Shown here: positions 27,801 to 33,229 of the stretch, piece after piece
Position numbering within the stretch: the stretch's first letter is position 1
How the letters are laid out: every line of letters begins with the position of its first letter
Origin: Nereocystis luetkeana
Lineage: Eukaryota; Sar; Phaeophyceae; Laminariales; Laminariaceae
Length of the DNA: 64,000 nucleotides
Reading direction: 5' to 3'
Assembly: GCA_031213475.1 (NCBI GenBank)
Contig: JARUPZ010000011.1
Coordinates: forward strand, 4,404,863 to 4,468,862
Notes under the pieces: model-generated
Databases searched by the model: none
What the model was told of the DNA's origin: nothing
Seen by the model: only the letters and a program-made list of their open reading frames with translations
Translations under genes and position numbers: made by a program

Positions 27801-30800
27801 CCGAGAAAAACAGCATATATATCTAGGAAGATGAAGAAGAAGTGTTGCACCCCTTTTTCTTGTTTGGGAGGACCGAACGGCCCGACCGAACGGGAACAAA
27901 TAGCAGATTATTTGATGTAGATGGACACCACCGAAGATGGATGTGGACACCAATTTGCTTTCGCATGTCTAAAGGATACCGTTCGTGCCGATTCGGCTGG
28001 CGAGGCCCAGGATTCTGCATGGACCCAAACACGTTTTTCTAGGTAGGAACGGAACGAATGACCACGAACAGCCTCGTTCCGTTCCTCTCGTTCCCATGCT
28101 CTTTGGTGGGAGTTAAGACACACCCTTATGTATTCTTGGGTGCGATATCTATAAAAGTTTATTATTTACCTGGTATACTGAATACGTGACAGACTTGATA
28201 CTATCTTATTTTCTCTCCGAGGCTCGATCTCGCGGCCTTGCTGATGCTACCGCTTTCTCCCGACTCCCTTGCTTTGCGGGCCACCATCGGCCTGATCGAC
28301 CACCTCGGTCTTGCCTTACTCGTTGGCTGCCTTCCATTGCCCCTCTCTCTTCGACGGACGACTGCACGCGCCTTCTCGGGGTATCGCACTGTTCTTGGTA
28401 CCAGATCGTTGTATATTACCCCGGTGATTGCTGTGTTTGTGTTTTAGAACTCGGCACGTCTTCTGTTTTCGCCGGGATTCAGACTGAGAATACTACCCAT
28501 CTCGTCAGCAGTAGTACGAGTACTTTGCGGTTGTTCTGTATTGCCGATCGATATCAGGTATCAGGTATCCGGTAAGTGCTTGATACTGTTCATCATACTT
28601 GCAGTATCTCGATTGCTGCCTGCTGTTCTCAGGATTGAGTGCGATAATGCGCGTACAGTACGCGCCCTGTTCTCGCAGTAATTTATGCGCATACTGCAAG
28701 TTGCTGTCTGCTGCGATGCCGTACGCACCGCTGCTGCTGCTGTTGTTGTGGTGCTGCTGCTGTTGTTGCGGCTGGGTCTGCACAGCAGCAGCAGCTGCAG
28801 CAACCGACCGCAGCAGCAGTGATGCCTGCTACTACTCTTCTTGCTGCTGCTGTTGCTGCTATTTTTTATGTTGTGCTGCAGCTGCTATCGCTTTCGTGTG
28901 CGGGAGAGGTCATCTCCTCTGCACAGGCGCCGTTGGAAGTAGGTATACAGCTCGCCTTAGAAAGGGGTGATATAGGCGTGGGTTTTGGGTACTTGGCAAC
29001 TGGGCAGCAAAAGGGCAGCAACACTACAGCAGTATACTATCATCGTGAACAAAATTAAAGCAATCTCAGTCCTGTGAGAAACCCCTCGGAACTGAGCTGA
29101 TTTCTGCCCCCGACAGCAGCAGCTGAGCTCCAAATTATCGATGATCTCCTGGCCCATAACAAATAATAGACGGTTGTGACTTCCGGGCTTCAGAGTACAT
29201 GGCTGAAAAAGACAAAAATAATAACGTCCCAAAACAAATGCTATAAAAGTTGGTCTATAATTCGAGTGAGAGATACGAAAACTGAGAACTGAGACTCGGC
29301 AGTGCCTTTTCCCTGAACCACTTGGCAGTGCCCTGATCCTGTTTGCGACAAGATCGAATAGTAGATTTATTTCAACTTCCTTAAAAGTAATCACGCGACT
29401 TGGCACTGGGGTATATTTTCCTATCCGGTGCCTGCGGAGCCCTTGTATTAATTAAATATATCCACCGCCACTACAGTAGTAGTTGACACATCGTTAGTGC
29501 ATGACTGATTCTGTAGTAAATTCTATCATAGTCACCCAAGCCCGTGGTTTTTACTACGCAGGGAGTGACGTGGTGTGAAAATGAACCAGTTGAATCATAC
29601 ACATCCACTGCAAAAATAGTACAAACGTCTGACTAGTAGAGAACCTAGGAACCGTCCCTTCTAGAATGTTCGCAACCTTTACTGGATAAAAAAGAGACGT
29701 TCAAACATTGGGGGGCGATGTGAGTCTCAGGTCGTTACTTTATTTACTGCCAGGTGTCTTTCTTTGTCAGGCAAGATCGTGCATGGAGGTTCGTCCGCTA
29801 TTAATATTATTTCTCTTGCCATCGTCCGCTATCGTGGATATTATTGACTCTTGTACTAAATGTGGCCACAGATCTTTGTAGATCTGATGATGTTGAGGCG
29901 GGGAATTACCAGTCTCCATCACCAAGTAATTGCTGATCTGTGATGACAGCTGCCATGTGAGATGACTGGTGTCATGCTTCTCATGACACTTCTGCTTGGC
30001 TCACCGTGCCGAGCATCACCTATGTATACCTGGCGTGTTCTACACGCTACACCCTACACGAAGAGAAGCTTGCTGCAGACACCTGGGGTCGAACCTGAGA
30101 TATACCCATCTCACATAAAGCACGTACCAGGTATAAAACACAGAGTCGGGTGAAATTTTCGGTTTTCGAAACCCTCCCATACGCTATGGCCGTAGGCTGT
30201 TTCCTATGCCGTTCGATTTCGACCTTCAGATTTGTATGTTTCGATCTCAAAAACGAATGACCCTGCTTATGCAGTCCAAACATGAAAAATCCAACCGGAT
30301 TTTTTTCGATTTGAGAATCCGATGACCCAAGTCGTCGGATTTTGGGCCAAAATCCGACAACCAGGATCATCATATTTTCAAATCGAAAAACGGCTTGCTC
30401 TTTAAATTCAAGATGTTATCCACGACAGCAAACAGCAGCAGAACGATCGATGAGTTGGATGGTGACAGCAGTATAGTGACGCTGCTTCGCGCCCGACGCT
30501 CGGGCGGCGGGCGGCGCGTCCCTCCGTGGCCAGACTACAGTCGCCTGGGGCGGGCTCGGGCCTAAAGACCAAGAGAAGCCCACTCGGCACGCACCTCTCC
30601 GTGGACAGCAGCAGCAGCAGTCAGTCACAAAATGGAACCCAAAATACCAAGACAGGCTGGCTCTAGCGCCTCGCCACGTCTCTTCGCCGCCAGACCAGAC
30701 GCAGTCAGCCCCGGCTCGGGCGCTTGGGTCCTACGCGCAGGGCAGCGCACCCAGCGCGTCTCTTCGCGGCGCCAAACCACAAAAACAGCAGTTGCTCTCG

Positions 30801-31834
30801 GCGTTTGCTCGAATCTCCACATACACAATAAATCTGATTTTTCCGCATACTAGGAAGACTGCTGGCTGTGTTTCGATGTGTCATGTTCACATCTGGAAAT
30901 CTGGAAATGCGATCGGGTCAAAATCTGAAACTCAAAAATCGAACCGCATAGGAAATGGCAAACTTTTATAACACTGACTGACGCATGATCTTCGTCAGCG
31001 TGTTCACTCCATCATCATGCATGTCATCATACATCTAGCTGCTAGAGGTTATAGCAGCAGCAGATATTTTGTATTGCTGTCTTGTGACTTACACGAACGC
31101 GACTCCCGGGTCGAAGAAGTCTGCTGAGGGGGTCTTCTCGATGATTGAGATGGGCGCTTGGGTCCTACGCGCAGGGCAGCGCACCCAGCGCGTCTCTTCG
31201 CGGCGCCAAACCACAAAAACAGCAGTTGCTCTCGGCGTTTGCTCGAATCTCCACATACACAATAAATCTGATTTTTCCGCATACTAGGAAGACTGCTGGC
31301 TGTGTTTCGATGTGTCATGTTCACATCTGGAAATCTGGAAATGCGATCGGGTCAAAATCTGAAACTCAAAAATCGAACCGCATAGGAAATGGCAAACTTT
31401 TATAACACTGACTGACGCATGATCTTCGTCAGCGTGTTCACTCCATCATGCATGTCATCATACATCTAGCTGCTAGAGGTTATAGCAGCAGCAGATATTT
31501 TGTATTGCTGTCTTGTGACTTACACGAACGCGACTCCCGGGTCGAAGAAGTCTGCTGAGGGGGTCTTCTCGATGATTGAGATGTCGGTCCATCCCCTCTT
31601 GGCGAGCATGAGGGCCGTCGCCAAGCCAGAAGGTCCACCTCCCACGATCACTGCGCCTTCTTTGACAGCCGTCGCAGCAGGTGATGACATGGAGACACAA
31701 CTCCGAGACACCTGGACCTGACCCAAACCATGGCGAATTGCTCTCGCTGACGTGATGAAAGCGGCAGAGCTGGCGATTCCGTGGAGGAGGGTAACCCATA
31801 CCCAGGCCACCGACAGCTGCGGCCATGAAATCAT
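70..31834 (-). CDS. FAD-dependent monooxygenase, kynurenine 3-monooxygenase-like (8 exons, 3' end outside window)
   Basis: Group A flavoprotein monooxygenase; the family hydroxylates aromatic rings using FAD, NAD(P)H and O2. Exons, in order on the minus strand: 31834-31524, 5111-5054, 4341-4186, 3392-3216, 2690-2589, 1970-1918, 1621-1411, 342-70. All junction phases agree, giving about 447 residues. Visible motifs are GGGPSG at residues 65-70 (FAD/ADP-binding loop), GADGLKS near residue 228 (DG motif) and GDAIHAFPPDLGQ at 435-447 (FAD ribityl/GD motif). Middle stretches such as SGLRYKV, GRFPDPQYC and AYWLPRS fit the kynurenine monooxygenase-like group. The N-terminus has a hydrophobic leader and a SSAAF site, suggesting plastid import (inference). 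Introns are about 26.4 kb, 712, 793, 525, 618, 296 and 1068 bp. After the last donor at 69 the remaining C-terminal exon(s) lie outside. The substrate is not certain; another aromatic hydroxylase is possible. Confidence 0.8.
414..433 (+). repeat. G20 homopolymer (C20 on the sense strand of the KMO-like gene)
   Basis: Twenty consecutive G, lying 72 bp upstream of the exon 8 acceptor on the transcribed strand. A 10-base run occupies the equivalent place before exon 7 (1694-1703). Likely G-quadruplex forming and prone to length error in sequencing. Confidence 0.9.
1411..1621 (-). CDS. Exon 7 of the KMO-like gene
   Basis: One base completes the Ser codon, then 70 codons follow from FRLGYGNDEERARSNKAY to GHPLWDFKTLEE. 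The acceptor is TTGCAG, with a 10-base C-run (sense strand) about 72 bp upstream; the donor is GAG|GTGGGT. The exon covers the substrate domain. It ends in phase 0. Confidence 0.78.
1918..1970 (-). CDS. Exon 6 of the KMO-like gene (53 nt)
   Basis: It encodes QPSGSSGLRYKVLTMAP plus a split Ser codon. The acceptor is CGCGACAG after a pyrimidine-rich tract; the donor is AG|GTCAGT. The SGLRYKVL block is typical of the substrate-domain beta sheet in kynurenine monooxygenase-like proteins. It starts in phase 0 and ends in phase 2. Confidence 0.78.
2589..2690 (-). CDS. Exon 5 of the KMO-like gene
   Basis: Thirty-four codons beginning VRQRLRSWDEEV and ending GRFDMRK. The acceptor is TTCTAAG and the donor is AAG|GTAGGC. 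It contains a Gly/Ser/Lys-rich insertion (GGSASKGASDSKGQG) not expected in compact homologues, probably a surface loop. Both ends are phase 0, matching exons 4 and 6. Confidence 0.75.
3216..3392 (-). CDS. Exon 4 of the KMO-like gene with the GADG motif
   Basis: Fifty-nine codons, from VEAKYSAEVKVFY to LLVGADGLKSM. The acceptor is GGCTAG and the donor is ATG|GTGAGT. The motif VGADG is the conserved DG motif of flavoprotein hydroxylases, contacting both FAD and NAD(P)H in known structures. Phase 0 at both ends. Confidence 0.82.
4186..4341 (-). CDS. Exon 3 of the KMO-like gene
   Basis: Fifty-two codons from LAAVSVGSGEFSLTR to PTAYWLPRSVFQQLLYSE. The acceptor is CTGTAG and the donor is GAG|GTACGC. 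The AYWLPRS.F..LLY segment is the usual family block preceding the second FAD motif. Both ends are phase 0. Confidence 0.8.
5054..5111 (-). CDS. Exon 2 of the KMO-like gene (58 nt)
   Basis: The acceptor is CCCACAG just before 5111. One base completes the split Val codon from exon 1, followed by YLIDRRGQYFLDDHGLTEK. This continues the family pattern DP..AFVYLIDGRGQ. The downstream donor reads AAG|GCAAGG, a GC rather than GT donor, which otherwise matches the known GC-AG consensus well. Exon 3 follows in phase 0. Confidence 0.8.
5112..6139. other. Intron 1, exon-proximal end; no further gene seen
   Basis: This holds the 3' end of the 26.4-kb intron. Nothing coding is recognised. Two overlapping copies of TACCTGGTA occur at 5375-5390. 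Confidence 0.5.
6140..6660 (+). repeat. Dispersed repeat R1, forward copy
   Basis: About 520 bp closely matches the reverse complement of 50448-50966. Shared landmarks are GAGGTTGGGTTGGCGTC at the left, TTACATAGTACTCCCATTGC in the middle and CATGCATGAGATCGAGTACA-like sequence at the right. A shorter related copy lies at 50184-50418, and fragments may lie near 47080-47160 and 910-990. No tail, terminal repeat or coding capacity is recognised, so the class is unknown. Confidence 0.7.
7080..8380. repeat. T/C-rich low-complexity tract in intron 1
   Basis: The plus strand is strongly T/C-rich for more than 1 kb. Between about 7930 and 8040 a short unit around TTTTTGCTATCTGC recurs several times. 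Long phenylalanine/leucine-rich open frames here are by-products of composition. On the gene's sense strand the tract is purine-rich. Confidence 0.7.
8496..8632 (+). mobile_element. Retroposon 3' end with (CAA)n tail, copy 1
   Basis: About 100 bp, including CCACTCCAGAGTTGTTGGAG and GTGGCGATGAGTTAATGTGA, leads directly into (CAA)n. The same arrangement recurs on the minus strand at 15785-16000 and 32396-32595. A fixed 3' sequence joined to a simple trinucleotide tail is typical of LINE or SINE 3' ends. No coding part is visible. Confidence 0.55.
8633..10081. other. Intron 1 stretch without recognised genes
   Basis: No coding signal is recognised. It contains TACCWGGTA motifs at 9274 and 9298. 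A segment near 10000-10080 resembles 8380-8460 (both read as a CAGCGTAyc..CGTATCCGA.ACGTACG stretch), which suggests a diverged dispersed repeat. Confidence 0.4.
10085..10234. mobile_element. Harbinger-like MITE C3 (150 bp) with TTA target duplication
   Basis: The terminal inverted repeats read GGGTCGATCTTATCGAGG on the left and, reversed, GGGTCGATCTTAACGAGG on the right. TTA flanks both sides (10082-10084 and 10235-10237). The interior is a near-palindrome rich in A and T. A 3-bp TTA duplication is characteristic of PIF/Harbinger elements. No transposase. Confidence 0.75.
10551..11400. mobile_element. TIR element D, copy 1 (about 850 bp), carrying a nested MITE
   Basis: The ends are inverted: TCTATGCGGTTCGATTT at the left and AAATCGAACCGCATAGGA at the right. 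The whole element recurs at 30200-30955, and its right part again at 31152-31389. It is longer than copy 2 by about 94 bp, equal to the nested B1 MITE plus its TTAA duplication. No transposase is seen, so it is probably a non-autonomous DNA transposon. No clear target duplication was found. Confidence 0.65.
10695..10783. mobile_element. piggyBac-like MITE B1 (89 bp)
   Basis: The ends are CCCTTTTAGAACTGCAGTCC and its near-complement GGACTGCGGTTCCAAAGGGG, flanked by TTAA on both sides (10691-10694 and 10784-10787). TTAA target duplications with CCC..GGG termini are the piggyBac signature. The sister element at 30200-30955 lacks it, giving an empty-site comparison. Confidence 0.75.
11401..11997. 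other. Intron 1 stretch without recognised features
   Basis: Nothing coding is recognised. One TACCTGGTA motif lies at 11732-11740, and short T-rich stretches occur near 11580-11650. Confidence 0.4.
11998..14487. mobile_element. Foldback-like satellite element (about 2.5 kb)
   Basis: The segment starts with CACACCCTGGACA and ends with the near-complement TGTCCAGAGTGTG. Inside, a roughly 50-bp unit built on CTATTGTGGCCGGCAATGG and CTATCGATAGAC is repeated in forward orientation at about 12000-12510, in reverse orientation at about 12880-13440, and forward again at about 14060-14460. A unique middle (13440-14060) has no recognised gene. Inverted arrays of subterminal repeats around a unique core resemble foldback-type DNA transposons. 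The flanks hold TTAAA-like sequence but no clean duplication. Confidence 0.55.
14488..14844. other. Spacer between two mobile elements
   Basis: AT-rich start, then moderately GC-rich sequence. No gene, terminal repeat or tandem repeat is recognised. Confidence 0.4.
14845..15728. mobile_element. Harbinger-like element C4 (884 bp) with TTA target duplication
   Basis: The left end is GGGCCCATCTTAACGGGGA; the right end, reversed, is GGTCCCATCTTATCGAGGA. TTA lies on both sides (14842-14844 and 15729-15731). The terminal pattern GGG..NATCTTAACG matches C1-C3. The interior includes a GC-rich part near 15060-15450 with no recognised transposase. It contains two TACCWGGTA motifs (14960 and 15660). 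Confidence 0.65.
15785..16020 (-). mobile_element. Retroposon 3' end with (CAA)n tail, copy 2
   Basis: On the minus strand, a fixed segment (about 16000-15905, with GGAGCCTGTCCTGTGACCAG and a TTAATGTGAG end) runs into a long (CAA)n tract at 15904-15785. It matches copy 1 at 8496-8632. Only the 3' end is present. Confidence 0.55.
16221..16812. mobile_element. Harbinger-like element C2, longer relative of C1
   Basis: The left end GGGCGTGTCTTAAAACCCCC and the right end ...GTTGAGACACTCCC match the C1 termini. Internal blocks are shared with C1 (27691-28125), including AGAGAGCATTGGAAC, GAGGACCGAACGGCCCGACC and GCATGGACCCAAACACG. The right end is disturbed by a short internal repeat and no intact TTA duplication is seen. 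An inserted stretch near 16520-16600 carries a TACCAGGTA motif. Confidence 0.6.
16813..16909 (-). repeat. Dispersed repeat E, copy in intron 1
   Basis: About 97 bp matches the sequence that begins intron 1 (31523 down to about 31405) and its duplicate (31092 down to about 30975). Read on the minus strand it begins GTGTAAGTCACAACACAGCA and ends in a small palindrome (CTGACGAAG..CGTCAG). It lies between C2 and the tRNA-derived element. Confidence 0.65.
16910..17253 (-). mobile_element. tRNA-derived composite element S1, copy c
   Basis: On the minus strand it carries an A-box-like TAGCCTAACGGACTG and a B-box GGGTTCGATCC. After a body with the CTTCGTTTCATCACC block comes a second partial unit that stops at CTTCACA. 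Copies a (42806-43143) and b (43737-44097) share this layout and endpoint. Further related sequence runs to about 17335. No gene product is implied. Confidence 0.65.
17336..18627. other. Intron 1 stretch before the LTR element
   Basis: No convincing gene. The 17350-17930 part has short open frames on the minus strand without recognisable domains. From 17990 to 18350 several palindromic TTTTTCCGATT/AATCGGAAA-like words occur, suggesting an old element edge. Confidence 0.35.
18628..18995 (+). repeat. 5' LTR (368 bp)
   Basis: Starts TGTGAGTCTCAGG and ends CCCATCTCACA. It pairs with 29719-30115 and contains a short TA run before the conserved 3' part. Preceded by TAAA. Confidence 0.85.
18997..19014 (+). 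promoter_or_regulatory. Primer-binding site
   Basis: TGGCGTCGACTGTGAGGC begins one base after the LTR. The reverse complement ends in CCA, as for a tRNA 3' end. The tRNA species is not identified. Confidence 0.65.
19058..20820 (+). mobile_element. gag-like region of the LTR element
   Basis: The region after the primer-binding site has Ser/Thr/Ala-rich then Arg-rich coding segments, and a glutamate-rich stretch from a GAA run near 20650. Its position and composition fit gag; no zinc knuckle was recognised. Broken. Confidence 0.5.
21048..21152. mobile_element. TA-type MITE A1, nested in the LTR element
   Basis: 105 bp, starting TTACGGGGGACCATAGTTAA and ending with its near-complement (CTATGATCCCCCGTAA), flanked by TA on each side. 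One of seven copies in the window. Its position between gag and pol shows it arrived after the retrotransposon. Confidence 0.8.
21190..25250 (+). mobile_element. pol region of the LTR element (protease, RT, RNase H, integrase)
   Basis: Approximate domain order: aspartic protease near 21230-21400, reverse transcriptase near 22150-22950 with a YMDD-type core, RNase H near 23100-23520, integrase zinc-finger and catalytic core near 23940-24700, and a C-terminal tail to about 25200. The order is that of Ty3/Gypsy elements. Broken in several places. Confidence 0.8.
25700..26569. other. Non-coding sequence after pol of the LTR element
   Basis: No domain is recognised. One TACCAGGTA motif lies at 25686-25694, just at the end of pol. 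Confidence 0.4.
26570..26885. repeat. AT-rich palindromic minisatellite (about 25-30 bp units)
   Basis: Units of the form ATGGTTCCGTACACCATAGT repeat with variation, each containing ATGGT..ACCAT dyads. It is located in the 3' part of the LTR element. Confidence 0.7.
27265..27490 (+). repeat. Direct repeat, left copy (about 225 bp)
   Basis: Matches 28215-28440 along its length, sharing TTGCTGATGCTACCGCTTTC and TTCTTGGTACCAGATCGTTG. The pair brackets the nested C1 element. Confidence 0.7.
27691..28125. mobile_element. Harbinger-like MITE C1 (435 bp) nested in the LTR element
   Basis: The left terminus GGGTGTGTCTTAACCCCC and right terminus GGGAGTTAAGACACACCC are inverted. TTA lies on both sides (27688-27690 and 28126-28128). 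The second inverted layer AGAGCATTGGAACGA / TCGTTCCCATGCTCT extends the TIR. No transposase. Related to C2. Confidence 0.8.
28215..28440 (+). repeat. Direct repeat, right copy (about 225 bp)
   Basis: Partner of 27265-27490, with scattered differences. It lies in the non-coding 3' part of the LTR element. Confidence 0.7.
28715..28880. repeat. CTG/CAG-rich trinucleotide tract
   Basis: Several interrupted (CTG)n and (CAG)n runs that could fold back on each other. Similar CAG/CTG runs occur throughout the window. Confidence 0.65.
29719..30115 (+). repeat. 3' LTR (397 bp)
   Basis: Starts TGTGAGTCTCAGG after a G-rich polypurine stretch (TTGGGGGGCGA), ends CTCACA and is followed by TAAA. Longer than the 5' LTR through a small insertion with a partial repeat. 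Confidence 0.85.
30200..30955. mobile_element. TIR element D, copy 2 (756 bp, empty site for MITE B)
   Basis: Starts TTTCCTATGCCGTTCGATTT and ends AAATCGAACCGCATAGGAAA. Strongly similar to 10551-11400 but without the B1 MITE. Located less than 600 bp from exon 1 of the KMO-like gene. Confidence 0.65.
30718..31582. repeat. Tandem duplication, two units of about 430 bp
   Basis: Unit 1 (30718-31151) and unit 2 (31152-31582) are almost identical; a 3-bp difference lies in a CAT run. Each unit runs from within element D, across repeat E, into the 3' end of exon 1. The copies look very recent. Confidence 0.85.
31093..31151 (-). pseudogene. Duplicated fragment of exon 1 with its splice donor
   Basis: The tandem duplication placed a second copy of the last 59 nt of exon 1 (encoding ISIIEKTPSADFFDPGVAF), with its GTAAGT donor (31092-31087), inside intron 1. 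It has no acceptor of its own that I can identify, so it is treated as a non-functional copy. It could act as a decoy donor. Confidence 0.75.
31524..31834 (-). CDS. Exon 1 of the KMO-like gene: leader and FAD-binding loop
   Basis: The ATG at 31834-31832 is the first after an in-frame upstream stop. Residues 1-24 form a hydrophobic, tryptophan-rich leader, followed by SSAAF (residues 22-26), an ASAF-like cleavage context known from heterokont plastid precursors. The fingerprint GAVIVGGGPSGLATALMLAK follows at about residues 60-79. The exon ends after ...DPGVAF plus two bases, at donor GTAAGT (31523-31518). The start of the mature protein is inferred. Confidence 0.8.
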
Positions 31835-32039
31835 TGGCACAGCAGCAATGCACTCGTTCGCAAGTCAGGAAGTCGGGTCGCGTAGGAAAACGTTTTGAAA
31901 AAAATGGCGGAGATTTTCTGGGTTTCCAGAGAAAGCGGTTGAATGAAGCGAAAAAGGGGGGCATGGGGATTGTTTCTTGTATGATGCGGCACCCATCCTG
32001 TGACTTGATTTCACGACAGATCACGATCTAGATCATCTA
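31835..32039. other. Immediate upstream region of the KMO-like gene
   Basis: Only about 200 bp separate the start codon from the minisatellite. No TATA-like element was convincingly placed. The promoter or 5' leader is probably here, or runs into the repeats. Confidence 0.3.
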
Positions 32040-32395
32040 GATCCTTTTTCATATACACGTAAAAGTTGTTCGCAAGATCTAGATCATACAGATCCCACCC
32101 GGCGAAACATGACATGGATGTGCAGATCATGCAGATCACACAGATCCGATCCGGCAAACATATATATGCAGTTCAGGCAGGTCATACAGATCCCACATTC
32201 CGAAACATGTATATATACTATATATATGCAGATCACACAGATCTGCAGATCCCACCTGCCGAAACATGTATCTAGATCATACAGATCCCACCCACCGAAA
32301 CATGTATGTAAGATCTATATCATACAGAGATCCCTCCGGGCATATATGATCTAGATCTCGCAGATCATATATATCCCGCCAGGCAAACATGTTTT
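32040..32395. repeat. AGATCTAGATC minisatellite, block 1
   Basis: A unit of roughly 40-60 bp built from AGATCTAGATCATACAGATC, CCCACC and CGAAACATGTATGT recurs with many small variations. The same units continue at 33230-34480 after an interruption. Confidence 0.8.
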
Positions 32396-32595
32396 CTGTT
32401 GTTGTTGTTGTTGTAGTTGTTGTTGTTTTGTTGTTGTTGTGTTGTTGTTGTTGTTGTTCGTTGTTATTGTTGTTGTTGTTGTTGTTGTTGTGTTGTTGTT
32501 TGTTGTTGTTGTGTTGTTGTTGTTTTTGTTGTTGTTATTCTCACATTAACTCTCCGACGAAGGAGTTCGTGGTCACACAAGAAAGGTCCTGGAGC
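32396..32595 (-). mobile_element. Retroposon 3' end with (CAA)n tail, copy 3
   Basis: On the minus strand a fixed segment (about 32595-32546, ending GTTAATGTGAG) runs into a long interrupted (CAA)n tract. It matches copies at 8496-8632 and 15785-16020. Its 5' side is cut by MITE A2. Confidence 0.5.
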
Positions 32596-32599
32596 CCTA

Positions 32600-32708
32600 T
32601 TACGGGGGGGACCATAGTAAATAGGACCACATATTGTTATTAAAAATAGGTAAATATATAGCTTTTTTAGTGTACCGTAGGTTCTATTTACTGTGTGGTC
32701 CCCCGTAT
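32600..32708. mobile_element. TA-type MITE A2
   Basis: Left end TTACGGGGGGGACCATAGTA, right end ..GTGGTCCCCCGTA. The left TA flank is clear; the right end is slightly diverged. Confidence 0.7.
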
Positions 32709-33229
32709 TTAATTTAGGAGGATCCGAAATAATACCATAAAAAATCGAAATTCGGATGCCTAAAAAAAAATACGGTACAAGATACGAAGAAGGCGCACAC
32801 AAGATGAAATCAACGTGCGAACTGAACTATTAATAACACATGGCCGCGCGAATATCCTCTCAACTATACAACATAGAGTCCCCCCCCCGTTCCCACCACT
32901 AACCAACAACAACTAACTCGTGTGGCTGCTGACTACAGCGGCTGCTGTCTGGAGTGCTGCCGGCACCGTACAAAACGCACGGTAGTCAGTCGTGAACAGA
33001 CAGAGAGAGAAACATGCCTGTGGTGTGTGCTGTCAGAGTGACGACTCGCGGACATGCAGTAAAAAAGGAGCACTCGCACCGAAAAGAATAACACCACACG
33101 ATTGTCGACTATCAACGATTGATTGCCATCCCTTCCCGGAGACTGTCTGCCACAAAAGATGCAACACAGCTACCAGGTATACCTGGTATGATCTATGCTG
33201 CCACGCCCCGGAAAATTGCGGGGGTCATG
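32709..33229. other. Spacer inside the minisatellite region
   Basis: No gene recognised. Two adjacent TACCWGGTA motifs lie back to back at 33171-33188. Confidence 0.4.

Larger units (their letters stand above)
18628..30115 (+). mobile_element. Ty3/Gypsy-type LTR retrotransposon fossil, with nested MITEs
   Basis: The element is bounded by two LTRs that start TGTGAG and end CTCACA, with TAAA duplicated on either side. Order: 5' LTR, primer-binding site, gag-like region, protease, reverse transcriptase, RNase H, integrase, a long non-coding 3' region, 3' LTR. Integrase after RNase H defines the Ty3/Gypsy type. It lies antisense to the host gene inside its first intron. By eye the LTRs differ by a few percent plus several small indels, so it is not very old. 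The coding part is broken, with roughly half a dozen interruptions. A TA-type MITE and a Harbinger-like MITE are nested in it. Confidence 0.85.

Noticed and set aside
32389-32643. Poly-cysteine, poly-valine and poly-leucine frames
   Set aside because: These are translations of the (GTT)n tract.
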